A stretch of DNA of 64,000 nt. It comes from MRBY01 sp943371005. GTDB taxonomy: Bacteria; Cyanobacteriota; Cyanobacteriia; Cyanobacteriales; MRBY01. The notes beneath the pieces were generated by a model. It saw only the letters and a list, made by a program, of their open reading frames with translations, was not told the DNA's origin and did no database searches. The position numbers were made by a program, and so were the translations under genes. Positions 1 through 9,599 of the stretch are shown piece after piece. The stretch is from positions 1 through 64,000 of the forward strand of contig CALRTB020000012.1 in NCBI GenBank assembly GCA_943371005.1. Reading direction: 5' to 3'. Position 1 is the stretch's first letter; every line of letters starts with the position of its first letter.

Positions 1-83
1 CTGCGCTCTGCAGGTCTGGAATTTTCTGAGGCGGCAGGGCGTACAGAGCTGTCTAAACGTTTATGAAGTTTCCCGGCGGCCAT
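1..83 (-). CDS. Possible start of a gene cut by the left edge
   Basis: A reading frame on the minus strand begins with ATG at 83 and stays open to the window edge for 27 codons (starting MAAGKLHKRLDSSVRP). The same frame is open further upstream, through the rpsF terminator, so the true start is not certain. No convincing Shine-Dalgarno sequence precedes the ATG. I do not recognise the fragment. The sequence to the left would settle whether it continues as a gene. Confidence 0.3.
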   Translation of the reverse strand, partial: MAAGKLHKRLDSSVRPAASENSRPAER

Positions 84-170
84 GGTCTGATTTTCTTCGT
101 CAACAGCTTCGCTCTCCCACTCTCCCCTTTTCTTTTGCGTAAGTCCTGACTGAATTTCACTATTTGTGTC

Positions 171-204
171 AAAAAAAAGATGGGTCACGTTGGCGGAACC
201 CATC
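171..204 (-). terminator. Rho-independent terminator of rpsF
   Basis: GATGGGT (179-185) pairs with ACCCATC (198-204). On the minus strand the stem is followed by a run of eight T (171-178). It lies about 40 bases past the rpsF stop codon. Confidence 0.85.
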
Positions 205-245
205 TCTGTTGATTTTTGATTTAGTTTTTATTGCATGCTGAAGGT

Positions 246-593
246 TTAGGCACCAGGAGCGGCTGGCTCAGAGGGAGGTGCATCGGCCTCGAGGGCGACG
301 GGTTCTGCATCTAGCTTCATGGTGAGATAGCGAATAACTGTTTCTCCTAGGCGCATATCCCGCTCAATGGCTTTGATTTGGCTGCCATCGGCTTTGTAGT
401 TTACCTGGATGTAGATACCATCGTTGAAGTTTTGGATGGGATAGGCGAGGTGCCGCTTGCCCCGTACTTGAATCTGAAGATCGCTTGCCCCAGATTCTTG
501 AAGCATGGTTTTGTATTTGCTGGAGACTTCCTGCACCTGCTCTTCGCTGAGGTCGGGGCGCAGGATGTACATCATTTCGTAGTTGTTGCTCAT
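246..593 (-). CDS. rpsF: 30S ribosomal protein S6
   Basis: Ribosomal protein S6 binds the central domain of 16S rRNA, together with S18, in the small subunit. The 115-residue protein begins MSNNYEMMYILRPDLSEE. It carries the typical S6 opening (YEMMYILRP), the core RGKRHLAYPI segment and the RYLTMKLD strand, followed by an Ala/Pro/Glu-rich tail of the kind seen in cyanobacterial S6. The frame is open for a further 67 codons upstream, but that part does not resemble S6, so the ATG at 593 is chosen. The gene stands alone on this strand and is followed by a strong terminator. A long leader of up to about 250 bases separates it from the divergent hydrolase gene. Confidence 0.95.
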   Translation of the reverse strand: MSNNYEMMYILRPDLSEEQVQEVSSKYKTMLQESGASDLQIQVRGKRHLAYPIQNFNDGIYIQVNYKADGSQIKAIERDMRLGETVIRYLTMKLDAEPVALEADAPPSEPAAPGA

Positions 594-841
594 TACTGTT
601 TGATATAAATCCTTCTGGACAATAAGGCCGCTCGAGGTATGGAAATTCTGGATTTCTTTTACGATTCGAGAAGCAAGGATATAAAATTCTACTACACCTT
701 GCCCCGTTTTAGGGAGCGTTGTCCGGATCTGACGCTGATGGACAGACGGATTAAGACTGAGGTCTAAGGGTCTGTCATCGATTGGCGATCGCAACCTTGA
801 GGTGGAGCTTTGTTCTGTATTTAGTTGATCAAAATTTATTT

Positions 842-1636
842 ATGGCGCAACGATATGTTCGGGTTCAAACTCCCCAGGGACAAGTCTTATACGGATTGTT
901 AAAGCTCAACCGTGAAGTGCAGGTGATCGATGCGCCGGCTTGGTTGGGGGGACAACTGACGGGAGAAAGTCTGGCGCCGGATGAGTACCAACTATTGGCC
1001 CCCTGTGCTCCTTCAAAAATTGTTGCGGTGGGTCATAATTATGCGGCCCATGCGGCGGAACTCCAGCAACCGATCCCGTCAGAACCAGTGTTGTTTTTAA
1101 AACCCCCCAGCGCCATTGTGGCTCACCAACAGGGCATTGTGTATCCGGCCCAATGTCAACAGTTGGAGTTTGAGGGGGAACTGGCCCTCGTGATTGGCGA
1201 TCGCACCCACCATTGTTCTGAAGAAGAAGCCCATCAGAAAATCTGGGGCTATACCATTGCCAATGACGTGACAGCGCGGGATCTTCAACGACAGGACACC
1301 CAATGGACGCGGGCAAAGGGATTTGATACGTTCTGTCCCCTTGGCCCTTGGATTGTCCGCGAGATTAGTCCTGATGCCAAGTTGCGCACCTATGTGACGC
1401 CCCTGGGGGAAGAACTCCCTGAGCAACCAGACCCCGCCCAGGCCGCCTCTGTCCAGGATATGGTTTTTTCCGTTGCCAAATTGGTGAGCTACATCTCCGA
1501 AATTATGACCCTTTTGCCCGGCGACGTGATTTTGACGGGGACCCCCGCTGGAGTTCATCCTGTCCGCGTTGGCGATCGCCTGTTGATCACCATCGAAGGG
1601 ATTGGCGAGCTCGAAAATCCCATCATTGCCCCCTAA
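842..1636 (+). CDS. Fumarylacetoacetate hydrolase-family protein
   Basis: This 264-residue protein belongs to the fumarylacetoacetase (FAH) fold family, metal-dependent C-C hydrolases or decarboxylases acting on diketo acids. Visible family marks are GHNYAAHA near residue 64, the acidic metal-binding stretch EFEGELALVIG (Glu111 and Glu113), ANDVTARDLQ, the KGFDTFCPLGPW segment and the C-terminal LTGTPAGV turn. The ATG at 842 is preferred over an in-frame start at 782, which would add 20 unrelated residues. The binding-protein gene follows 47 bases downstream on the same strand. The substrate cannot be told from sequence; acylpyruvate or oxaloacetate-type activity is common in the family. Confidence 0.85.
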   Translation: MAQRYVRVQTPQGQVLYGLLKLNREVQVIDAPAWLGGQLTGESLAPDEYQLLAPCAPSKIVAVGHNYAAHAAELQQPIPSEPVLFLKPPSAIVAHQQGIVYPAQCQQLEFEGELALVIGDRTHHCSEEEAHQKIWGYTIANDVTARDLQRQDTQWTRAKGFDTFCPLGPWIVREISPDAKLRTYVTPLGEELPEQPDPAQAASVQDMVFSVAKLVSYISEIMTLLPGDVILTGTPAGVHPVRVGDRLLITIEGIGELENPIIAP

Positions 1637-1683
1637 GACTTGTTTCCATTCTCCATTGCTTGTCGCTTACCACCCGTTACCAT

Positions 1684-3405
1684 ATGCCCATCGCGAAACA
1701 TTTTTTGACCCGTACCTGTTCTGTCGCCTGTCTCCTCCTTGTGGGTTGTGGTACGGCGAATAACATTGCGCCCCCGAACGCCAACGAACCGACATTGCTC
1801 CGATTGCTGTACTGGCAAGGGCCGACCATTTTAAATCCCCACCTTTCTACGGGCTTTAAGGACTGGGAAGCCAGCCGGATTACCCTCGAACCCCTAGCAA
1901 CGTTTAATCCTGATAGCGAGTTAGTACCCGTGTTGGCGGCAGAAATTCCCAGCCTCGAAAATGGGGGTCTCAGTGCCGATGGGCGATCCGTCACCTGGAA
2001 ACTTAAACCGGATTTGCGCTGGTCTGATGGTGAGCCGTTTACGGCGGCGGATGTGGTTTTTACCTACGAATTCATCACGAATCCAGCGGCGGGGGCAACC
2101 AATGCGGGGGTCTTTCAGGGGGTAGAAACCGTAGAAGCTATTGATGAGACAACAGTTAAAGTCACTTTTAAGGATGTGACCCCTGCCTGGTTTGGGGTTT
2201 TTGTTGGGGCTGAAGGAATGATTTTACCCCGCCATAAATTTGTGGATTACCAGGGGGAACAAGCACGAACTGCTCCGGCCAATTTGTTGCCTGTAGGCAC
2301 GGGGCCATACCGGGTGGTGGAATTTAAGCCGGGGGATGTGGTGGTTTACGAAAAGAACCCCCATTATCGAGATGTCGAGCAGTTAGGCTTTGAGCGACTG
2401 GAACTGAAAGGGGGTGGGGATGCTACCGCTGCGGCGCGGGCCGTCCTCCAAACAGGGGAAGCAGATTTCGCCTACAATCTCCAGGTGGAAACTAAGGTTT
2501 TGACGGAACTCAGTGCGGGGGGACAGGGGCAAGTTTTAGCCAACTTTGGGTCTTTAAGTGAACGGCTCGTTCTAAACTTCACCGACCCAAATCAGGAAAC
2601 ACCCAGCGGCGAACGGTCGAGTTTGGCCTTTCCTCATCCTTTCTTAACGGATCTGCGCGTCCGGGAGGCGATCGCCACGGCCATTGACCGCGAGACCATT
2701 GCCCAAGAGCTGTATGGTGTCACCGGGAAACCTACCAGTAATTTTGTGGTGAATCCCCCTGAGTTGGTCTCACCCAATACCAGCTATAGCTTCAACCCAG
2801 AACAGGCCAAGGCACTCCTAGACGAAGCAGGCTGGGTCGATACCAATGGTGATGGCACCCGCGATAAAGATGGCGTAGAAATGCGGTTGCTCTTCCAGAC
2901 TTCTGTAAATCCGCTCCGCCAGAAGACCCAAGCGATTATTAAGCAAAACTTGGCCGAAATTGGGATGGCCGTTGAACTAAAAAGCATTGACGCTAGTATT
3001 TACTTTTCCGGTGATCCGGCCAATGTGGACACCACGGAACGCTTTACGGCAGATTTGCAGATGTTTACGACGGGTAATACCAATCCCGATCCCCTGCCCT
3101 ATTTCAAACGCTATACCTGCGCTGAAATTCCGACCCAGGCGAACAACTGGACGGGGGATAACTATGCCCGTTATTGCAACCCCGATTATGATCAACTCTG
3201 GGCGGCAACCACCCAAGCCCTCGATCCAGAACAGCGGCAAGCCTCTTTGATTCGCCTCAATGATTTGCTCATTCAAGATGTTGCGGTCATTCCCCTGATT
3301 CACCGGGCAGAAACTGCTGGGATTGGCGATCGCCTTACTGGGGTCACCCTCACGCCCTGGGATATGAACACATGGAATATTGCCGCCTGGCGCAAGGAAA
3401 CCTAG
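1684..3405 (+). CDS. ABC transporter substrate-binding lipoprotein, peptide/nickel family 5
   Basis: The product is a 573-residue periplasmic binding protein of solute-binding family 5 (oligopeptide/dipeptide/nickel type). It starts with a short signal peptide and a lipobox ending LLLVGC, so Cys22 should be lipidated and membrane-anchored. Family marks include LKPDLRWSDGEPFTAADVVFTYE, the GTGPYRVVEFKPGD region and VREAIATAIDRETIAQ. The ATG at 1684 gives a clean signal sequence; an in-frame TTG 24 bases earlier adds nothing useful. No permease or ATPase gene lies next to it, so this is an orphan binding protein whose membrane partners must be elsewhere. The ligand is unknown. Confidence 0.9.
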   Translation: MPIAKHFLTRTCSVACLLLVGCGTANNIAPPNANEPTLLRLLYWQGPTILNPHLSTGFKDWEASRITLEPLATFNPDSELVPVLAAEIPSLENGGLSADGRSVTWKLKPDLRWSDGEPFTAADVVFTYEFITNPAAGATNAGVFQGVETVEAIDETTVKVTFKDVTPAWFGVFVGAEGMILPRHKFVDYQGEQARTAPANLLPVGTGPYRVVEFKPGDVVVYEKNPHYRDVEQLGFERLELKGGGDATAAARAVLQTGEADFAYNLQVETKVLTELSAGGQGQVLANFGSLSERLVLNFTDPNQETPSGERSSLAFPHPFLTDLRVREAIATAIDRETIAQELYGVTGKPTSNFVVNPPELVSPNTSYSFNPEQAKALLDEAGWVDTNGDGTRDKDGVEMRLLFQTSVNPLRQKTQAIIKQNLAEIGMAVELKSIDASIYFSGDPANVDTTERFTADLQMFTTGNTNPDPLPYFKRYTCAEIPTQANNWTGDNYARYCNPDYDQLWAATTQALDPEQRQASLIRLNDLLIQDVAVIPLIHRAETAGIGDRLTGVTLTPWDMNTWNIAAWRKET

Positions 3406-3432
3406 GGATTACCAAACAGGTGAGTAATTTGC

Positions 3433-5109
3433 TTAAAATAGGCCCCGCTTCCCATTTGGCATAATGGTAGCCCAATTCGTTTTAGCGGTTTTGAGCTGTT
3501 GTTCTGTGATCTTGGCATTACGCAAATTCGCACCACAGAGGTTGGCGCCGTCCAGCAGAGCATAGTTTAGATAGGCCTGTTCTAGGTTTGCTCCCCGGAG
3601 ATCGGCTTGACTGAGATTGGTATAGCTCAGGTAGGCCTGTTCTAGATTCGCATCCCGGAGATTTGCTTGGTGCAAGTTGGCTTTGCCAAAATCAGCACGG
3701 CTGAGATTTGCCCCCTGGAAATTCGCTTGAAGCATTTGGGCTTGGTGGAAAATACACCCCGATAAATTCATGCGTGGTAGGCTGAGGCCCGGTAGTTGTA
3801 ACTGAGCAAAATTTCGGCGACCTTGGCCATAGGCACTCAACATATCCTGGGCGGTCAACTTGGTCTCCATCGGGTTGGCCTTATTGATTTTGTTGGGCTC
3901 AATCCGCATGGTTTTGCCCATGGTAGAACGGGGTTTATTGCGTCCTGCGGTCAATCGGTTAATGCGTTGGGCAGAGGCAGAAGGGTGATAGGTGTCTGTC
4001 TGGGAAGGTGCTCCATAGGGATTTTTTTTGCGATCGCGTCTGGCACGGATAGCCATGGCTAAGCGAGAATTGGCCAGGGTTGAAGGCCCGCCGGTTAGTT
4101 CATCATCGTCATCTGTTAAGGAAGTGGGAGAGACTTTGCCCCCGGTCGTTCCTGTAAAGGATTCTGCGCCACTCAAATCTGCCATGCCCTGGGCCAAGCT
4201 TTCCATGTAGGGTTCCATTTCGAGGGCATCGAGCACATCCTGGGCGGATTGATAGCGGTGTTTGACGGAACTCTCTAGCATTTTGTGGAGAACGCTAGCG
4301 AGGCTATTGCTGATATTCACATGGGATTCCCACAGCAGTTCCCCCGTCTTTGAGTCGTAGTCGAGGTCTTTGGGGGGTTTCCCGGTGAGCAGATAAAGAC
4401 AGGTGATCCCCACCGCATAAATGTCACTGGCATAGACTGGACGCATGGCCATTTGCTCTGGGGGAGCATAGCCTGGGGTGCCAACGGCAAAAGAAGTGAG
4501 GGCTGTTTGTTCTGATGTCGAGGCGATCGCCTCGACGTTAATTTGATTTTTCACCGCACCAAAATCGATCAAGACTAATTTTTTATCTTGGTCGCGGCGA
4601 ATCAAGTTTGCGGGTTTGATATCCCGGTGGATGACTTGTTGGGAGTGAATGTATTGGATAACGGGTAAAACTTCACTGAGAAATTGCCGCGCGCCGGCTT
4701 CGCTAAAGGGCCCATTTTTTTTCACTTCCTGTTGCAGGTTATTTCCCTTGACATATTCCTGGACAAGGTAAAAATGATTGTTGTCTTCAAAGTAATCCAG
4801 GAGGCGGGGCACTTGGGGATGATTACCAATACGACCGAGGGTCTCGGCTTCCCGTTCAAAAAGTTCGCGGGCCATCTGGAACAGGTGGGGCACATTGCTC
4901 GCAAGACGCAGTTGCTTGATCACGCAGGATGGTTTGCCGGGGAGGTTCAGATCTACCGCGAGGAAGGTGGCGCCAAAACCACCATGGCCTAGACTTTTGA
5001 GGGGCTTATAGCGTTGGCGCAGGATTAGGCTACTGCCACAGGTTCCGCAGACTCGGGCCTTGAGGGGATTTTTGGGGTTGGAACATTTGGGATTGATACA
5101 GTAGCTCAT
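3433..5109 (-). CDS. spkB: SpkB-like Ser/Thr protein kinase with N-terminal Cys motif and C-terminal pentapeptide repeats
   Basis: This 558-residue Hanks-type kinase has an N-terminal zinc-ribbon-like motif with Cys4, Cys9, Cys21 and Cys24. The kinase domain follows, at about residues 34-295: glycine loop GHGGFGATF, ATP-binding Lys65, catalytic HRDIKPAN (161-168), DFG (182-184) and an APPEQM activation-segment end. A low-complexity linker leads to a run of A(N/D)LXX pentapeptide repeats at about 440-540, forming a right-handed beta helix. Cys motif, kinase and pentapeptides in this order are the layout I recall for Synechocystis SpkB (Slr1697), where the cysteines matter for activity. The gene is monocistronic and converges on the binding-protein gene. 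The symbol is by architecture, not proven orthology. Confidence 0.88.
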   Translation of the reverse strand: MSYCINPKCSNPKNPLKARVCGTCGSSLILRQRYKPLKSLGHGGFGATFLAVDLNLPGKPSCVIKQLRLASNVPHLFQMARELFEREAETLGRIGNHPQVPRLLDYFEDNNHFYLVQEYVKGNNLQQEVKKNGPFSEAGARQFLSEVLPVIQYIHSQQVIHRDIKPANLIRRDQDKKLVLIDFGAVKNQINVEAIASTSEQTALTSFAVGTPGYAPPEQMAMRPVYASDIYAVGITCLYLLTGKPPKDLDYDSKTGELLWESHVNISNSLASVLHKMLESSVKHRYQSAQDVLDALEMEPYMESLAQGMADLSGAESFTGTTGGKVSPTSLTDDDDELTGGPSTLANSRLAMAIRARRDRKKNPYGAPSQTDTYHPSASAQRINRLTAGRNKPRSTMGKTMRIEPNKINKANPMETKLTAQDMLSAYGQGRRNFAQLQLPGLSLPRMNLSGCIFHQAQMLQANFQGANLSRADFGKANLHQANLRDANLEQAYLSYTNLSQADLRGANLEQAYLNYALLDGANLCGANLRNAKITEQQLKTAKTNWATIMPNGKRGLF

Positions 5110-5486
5110 CCAGAGTCACCTTAATGGGAGAGGCGATCGCCTCTGAAAGGAAAGTTTCGGCCGCCTATTTTGTTACCGTGAGCAAGCATGGCGTTGTGAT
5201 CTGACGCACCAACGGGGATGACCTGTGATGGTGTGTTCACCTCAAGCTCCATCATATCCCACCACCTTAACGTACAGGGGCGTGGCCTTGGGTTTTGCTG
5301 GGTGCGTCTTTAGGATTCCCCAAAAGGGCTTGTTTAGGCTCAGATCTTTGGTCTTTTCGTCAGGATCTTAAGCAAAACACATTAATGGATTTGTTGATGG
5401 CGATCGCCCCTAATATTTTCCCCGGTAAAGGGAGGGAAACGTTTAAAATAAACTCCTTGAAACTAGTGTAATGCCCCAAAAAGTCA
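5110..5486. other. Divergent intergenic region, spkB / pheT
   Basis: These 377 bases lie between divergent spkB and pheT and should hold both promoters. A HIP1-centred palindrome (GAGGCGATCGCCTC) is at about 5130 and another HIP1 site at about 5400. A 44-codon frame on the minus strand (5121-5255) ends 11 bases before the spkB start (see findings). I see no clear promoter consensus, RNA gene or riboswitch. Confidence 0.6.
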
Positions 5487-7916
5487 ATGCGGATTTCCCT
5501 GAATTGGTTAAAAGAGTTTGTTGAGATCACCCTGTCGCCAGAAGAATTGGCCAAAACCCTAACCATTGCTGGGTTTGAAGTAGAAGAAATCGAAGATCGC
5601 CGCCGCCTGGCCGATGGTGTTGTTGTCGGTAAAGTTGTAAGCCGTGAACCCCATCCCGACGCCGACAAACTCAGCGTCTGTCAAGTCGATATTGGAGCAG
5701 ACGAACTTTCAACCATTGTCTGTGGGGCGAAAAATGTCCGGGCCGATATCTTTGTGCCCGTCGCCACCCTAGGCACCTATTTACCCACCATTGACCTCAA
5801 ACTAAAACCCACCAAACTCCGGGGCGTAAAATCCTCCGGGATGATTTGTTCCCTCTCTGAGTTGGGCCTAGAAAAAGACTCCGAAGGCATTCACATTTTT
5901 GAACAACCAGACCTGAAACCGGGCATGGATGTGCGCCCCCTCCTTGGCTTAGATGATGTGGTTTTAGATTTAACCGCCACCGCTAACCGTGCCGATGCCC
6001 TGAGTATGGTTGGGGTTGCGCGGGAAGTGGCGGCCCTCACTGGGGTAGACGTCAAACTCCCAGAAATTCCGGTGATGGATGTCGCCCCAGAGACATTGAG
6101 CATTACCGTGGCGGACTCTGTCGCTTGCCCAGCTTATCTCGGTACGGTAATCGAAGGTTTGAAGACGGCGCCTTCCCCCGATTGGCTAAAATTCCGGCTC
6201 CAAGCGGCTGGCACTCGCCCGATTAATAATGTTGTTGATATCACCAACTATGTACTCCTCGAATGGGGGCAGCCCCTCCATGCCTTTGACCGGGAACGCC
6301 TCACCCAGGTGGCGGGATCGGAAACGGTTGCCCTTGGGGTGCGATTCGCAAAAACAGGAGAAGTTTTGACGACCCTTGATGGTCAAGAGCGCAAGCTAGT
6401 TGAGAAAAATTTGGTGATCACTGCCAATGATGTCCCTGTCGCTTTAGCTGGGGTAATGGGTGGTGAAAGTACCGAAGTGCATAGTGGCACCCAAAATATT
6501 GTTTTGGAAGCAGCTCTCTTTGAACCGGTTACTGTGCGACGGTCTTCCCGGGCCGTGGGTCTGCGGAGTGAATCTTCGACCCGCTATGAACGGGGCGTCA
6601 ACCAAGTGGAATTAGACCGGGCGGCCCAACGGGCGATCGCCCTCCTCCAAGAACTCACCGGGGGGACTGTGGTGCAGCGTGGCCTCACTGACACCCGGCC
6701 CGATCCCAACGCCCGCCCCAAAATCCCGCTGCGTTTACAACGACTCCACGAAGTCCTCGGTCATGTCCACAAGGACGGCCAAATTTTTGACGTGCCCCTC
6801 GCTGATGTGGAACGCATTTTGGCTGACCTCGGTTGTACCCTCGAATCCACAGGGGAAGGGGTCTGGGAAGTGGCTGTGCCCCCCTATCGTTATCGCGATT
6901 TAGAGCGCGAAATTGATCTCATCGAAGAAGTAGCCCGCCTCTATGGCTATGACAATTTTTGTGATACTTTGCCGAGTCAATCCGCCGCTGGTTTCTTGTC
7001 CCCCGCCGAGAAAGTCAATCGTCAATTACGGAGCAGCTTCCGGGCGATTGGCCTGACCGAAGTGGTTCATTACTCTCTGGTTAAGCCAGAACTTGCTGAC
7101 ATTAAACTCAGCAATCCCCTATTTGTGGAATATTCTGCCCTTCGAAAAGAACTGCTCACAGGGTTAATTGAAGCCTTTGCCTACAACCAATCCCAAGGCA
7201 ATGGCGCCCTCAACGCCTTTGAACTGGGCCGCGTTTTTTGGCTAGACGACAACAAAAACTATGCTGAAGCTGATTATCTAGCGGGAATTCTGGGGGGCAA
7301 TCTCAATCCCGATGGTAGCTGGGCCGTCGGTGGTAAAGGTCAGCCGATGTCTTGGTATGAAGCCAAGGGATTCCTCGATGCAGCCTTTCGACAACTGGGC
7401 TTAGAGGTCAGCTATCGGGCGGATACAAGCAACGAAAAATTGCATCCTGGACGGACAGCTTCTCTCTGGCTCCAAGGGCGTCAACTGGGGATTTTCGGAC
7501 AACTGCACCCCCAACTACGCCAGGAAAAAGATTTGATCGATGCGGTGTATGTATTTGAACTTAAACTCGATCTGCTACAAACGGTACTGAGTCGTCCGTC
7601 CCAACAGGTGCCCATTTTCAAAGCCTTTTCCACTTATCCCGCTGTCACCCGCGACTTGGCGTTCTTTGCCCCTCTCGAAACGTCGGTGGCCGACCTAGAG
7701 CAGGCCATGCAAAAAACAGCGAAAAAACTGTTAGCTGGGGTGGAACTCTTTGATGAATATCGCGGTGAGCACGCCCCCGAAGGTCAGCGTAGTTTGGCTT
7801 TTAGTCTGCAATATCGGGCCACGGATAAAACCCTAACGGACGAAGAGATTGATCCAGTGCACCAAAAGGTACGGGATGCCTTGGTCAAACAGTTTGCGGT
7901 AACCCTCAGAAGCTAA
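5487..7916 (+). CDS. pheT: Phenylalanyl-tRNA synthetase beta subunit
   Basis: The beta subunit of the heterotetrameric phenylalanyl-tRNA synthetase charges tRNA-Phe together with PheS. At 809 residues it has the full bacterial length. The N-terminal MRISLNWLKEFV is typical. An EMAP/OB-fold tRNA-binding domain follows at about 40-155 (HPDADKLSVCQVD). B3/B4 domains, including the editing site, are marked by ATANRADALSMVGVAREVAAL, and the B5 domain and the catalytic-like B6/B7 module by EEVARLYGYDN. The C-terminal FDX-ACB anticodon-binding domain contains AVTRDLAFF and ends with SLAFSLQYRA. pheS is not adjacent, as is common in cyanobacteria. The gene ends just before a shared bidirectional terminator. 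Confidence 0.97.
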   Translation: MRISLNWLKEFVEITLSPEELAKTLTIAGFEVEEIEDRRRLADGVVVGKVVSREPHPDADKLSVCQVDIGADELSTIVCGAKNVRADIFVPVATLGTYLPTIDLKLKPTKLRGVKSSGMICSLSELGLEKDSEGIHIFEQPDLKPGMDVRPLLGLDDVVLDLTATANRADALSMVGVAREVAALTGVDVKLPEIPVMDVAPETLSITVADSVACPAYLGTVIEGLKTAPSPDWLKFRLQAAGTRPINNVVDITNYVLLEWGQPLHAFDRERLTQVAGSETVALGVRFAKTGEVLTTLDGQERKLVEKNLVITANDVPVALAGVMGGESTEVHSGTQNIVLEAALFEPVTVRRSSRAVGLRSESSTRYERGVNQVELDRAAQRAIALLQELTGGTVVQRGLTDTRPDPNARPKIPLRLQRLHEVLGHVHKDGQIFDVPLADVERILADLGCTLESTGEGVWEVAVPPYRYRDLEREIDLIEEVARLYGYDNFCDTLPSQSAAGFLSPAEKVNRQLRSSFRAIGLTEVVHYSLVKPELADIKLSNPLFVEYSALRKELLTGLIEAFAYNQSQGNGALNAFELGRVFWLDDNKNYAEADYLAGILGGNLNPDGSWAVGGKGQPMSWYEAKGFLDAAFRQLGLEVSYRADTSNEKLHPGRTASLWLQGRQLGIFGQLHPQLRQEKDLIDAVYVFELKLDLLQTVLSRPSQQVPIFKAFSTYPAVTRDLAFFAPLETSVADLEQAMQKTAKKLLAGVELFDEYRGEHAPEGQRSLAFSLQYRATDKTLTDEEIDPVHQKVRDALVKQFAVTLRS

Positions 7917-7932
7917 CCTCCTCTGCCCCCAG

Positions 7933-7958
7933 AATTCTCCCCTGGAGGGGAGAATTTT
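7933..7958. terminator. Bidirectional terminator between pheT and the malic enzyme gene
   Basis: AATTCTCCCC (7933-7942) and GGGGAGAATT (7947-7956) form a perfect 10-bp stem with a TGGA loop, followed by T residues on the plus strand. It fills the 43-base gap between the two convergent genes. It is a good terminator for pheT and plausible for the opposite strand. Confidence 0.8.
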
Positions 7959-7959
7959 G

Positions 7960-9351
7960 TTAGCGGCGGGCGACACCATCTTGGCGGGCAGCTTGACCCA
8001 CGGCGGCGGAAACGGCGGCAGCGACCCGTTGATCGAAAACTGAGGGAATAATATGTTCTCGATCTAGTTGGGCGGGACTGACCAAAGAGGCGATCGCCTG
8101 GGCTGCTTGGAGGCACATATTGGTGGTGATGCTGGAGGCGCGGCAATCGAGGGCGCCCCGGAAGACCCCCGGAAAGGCGAGGACATTATTGATCTGGTTC
8201 GGGTAATCGCTCCGGCCAGTGGCCACCACTGCGACTTTATCCATGATCAGTTCCGGCTGAATTTCGGGGATCGGGTTGGCCATCGCAAAGACAATCGGAT
8301 CTTTCGCCATGGATACGACCATTTCGGGGGTCACCACACCAGGCGCACTCACCCCAAGGAAAATATCTGCGTTTTTCATCGCATCGGCGAGGGTGCCAGA
8401 AGCGGCAACGGCAAAGTCCCGTTTTTCGGGGGTGAGATTATCCCGCTGGCTGGAAATAATCCCCTTAGAGTCACACATCCAAATATCCGTTGCCCCCGCT
8501 TGCCGGAGCAATTTGGCGATCGCCACCCCCGCAGCTCCCGCCCCATTGATCACAATCTTCACGGCTTGGAGATCTTTTTTGACTAATTTGAGGGCATTAA
8601 ACAGCGCCGCGAGGGAAACAATCGCTGTGCCGTGCTGATCATCGTGGAAGATGGGAATATCGGTTTCTGCCTTCAGCCGTTGTTCAATTTCAAAACAGCG
8701 GGGCGCGGCAATATCTTCAAGGTTTACCCCCCCAAACACCGGGGCGAGATATTTCACCGTGCGGACAATTTCATCGACATCCTGGGTCGCGAGGCAGATG
8801 GGAAACGCATTGACCCCAGCAAACTCCTTAAAGAGCATTGCTTTGCCTTCCATTACGGGCATTGCTGCCTCTGGCCCCAAATTTCCCAACCCCAAAACAG
8901 CACTGCCATCGGTGACGATCGCCACCATATTGCTTTTCACAGTCAAGTCATAGACCTGTTCTGGCTTTTCGGCGATCGCCTTACAAACGCGACCCACCCC
9001 CGGCGTATAGGCCATGGCCAGATCCGACTGTACCGTCAGGGGAATGCGACTTTCGACGGTAATTTTGCCCCCCTGGTGAATCGCAAAAGTGCGGTCTAAA
9101 ACCTTGAGGATTTCAATCTCTGGCACCGCTTTCACCGCTTCAACGATGTCCCCGGCGTGTTTTTCACTGGACGCATCCACGGTGATGTTGCGAATCAAAA
9201 ACTTTAGATCTCGCTCTACCAATTCAATATTGCCGAGGCTGCCTCCCACGTTGGCGATCGCCTGGGTCACATTGGCTAAAGTGCCCGCCCTGTTAGGGAT
9301 GCGTAGCTGGATCGTGACACTGTAGCTGGGGTTCGGGGTGAGGGCAACCAT
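7960..9351 (-). CDS. NAD(P)-dependent malic enzyme with N-terminal ACT domain
   Basis: Malic enzyme decarboxylates malate to pyruvate, giving NAD(P)H and CO2. The 463-residue protein has an N-terminal ACT regulatory domain (about residues 8-85, with PNRAGTLANVTQAIA), which may sense a small ligand. The malic N-terminal domain follows, with MAYTPGVGRV and a catalytic Lys in the EGKAMLFKEFAGVNAFP stretch. The metal-binding HDDQHGTAIV segment and the Rossmann NAD-binding part (VINGAGAAGVAIAKLL) come next, with ANPIPEIQPE near the end. This short bacterial form is the type cyanobacteria use to feed pyruvate in the light. Transcribed alone, convergent with pheT. Confidence 0.95.
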   Translation of the reverse strand: MVALTPNPSYSVTIQLRIPNRAGTLANVTQAIANVGGSLGNIELVERDLKFLIRNITVDASSEKHAGDIVEAVKAVPEIEILKVLDRTFAIHQGGKITVESRIPLTVQSDLAMAYTPGVGRVCKAIAEKPEQVYDLTVKSNMVAIVTDGSAVLGLGNLGPEAAMPVMEGKAMLFKEFAGVNAFPICLATQDVDEIVRTVKYLAPVFGGVNLEDIAAPRCFEIEQRLKAETDIPIFHDDQHGTAIVSLAALFNALKLVKKDLQAVKIVINGAGAAGVAIAKLLRQAGATDIWMCDSKGIISSQRDNLTPEKRDFAVAASGTLADAMKNADIFLGVSAPGVVTPEMVVSMAKDPIVFAMANPIPEIQPELIMDKVAVVATGRSDYPNQINNVLAFPGVFRGALDCRASSITTNMCLQAAQAIASLVSPAQLDREHIIPSVFDQRVAAAVSAAVGQAARQDGVARR

Positions 9352-9599
9352 AGAATTTGCGTTAAATTTTGCTTATTGAAAAAACGAGAAAAGGAAAAAT
9401 TCCCATCTCATTTAACCCTACTTTTCCCCTTTCCTAAAGTATTCCGGCTTACGAAATGGCGTGGGAGGATCTCAAGAAAAGAGACTTTATTCTGCACGGG
9501 GTTCACCTGGGCAAAATCGCGCATCATTGCCCTTAGGGATGCCGACCAGCAAATTCTTGGCAAAATGGAGGAGAATGTCACCCAATTGTTTAAAACATC

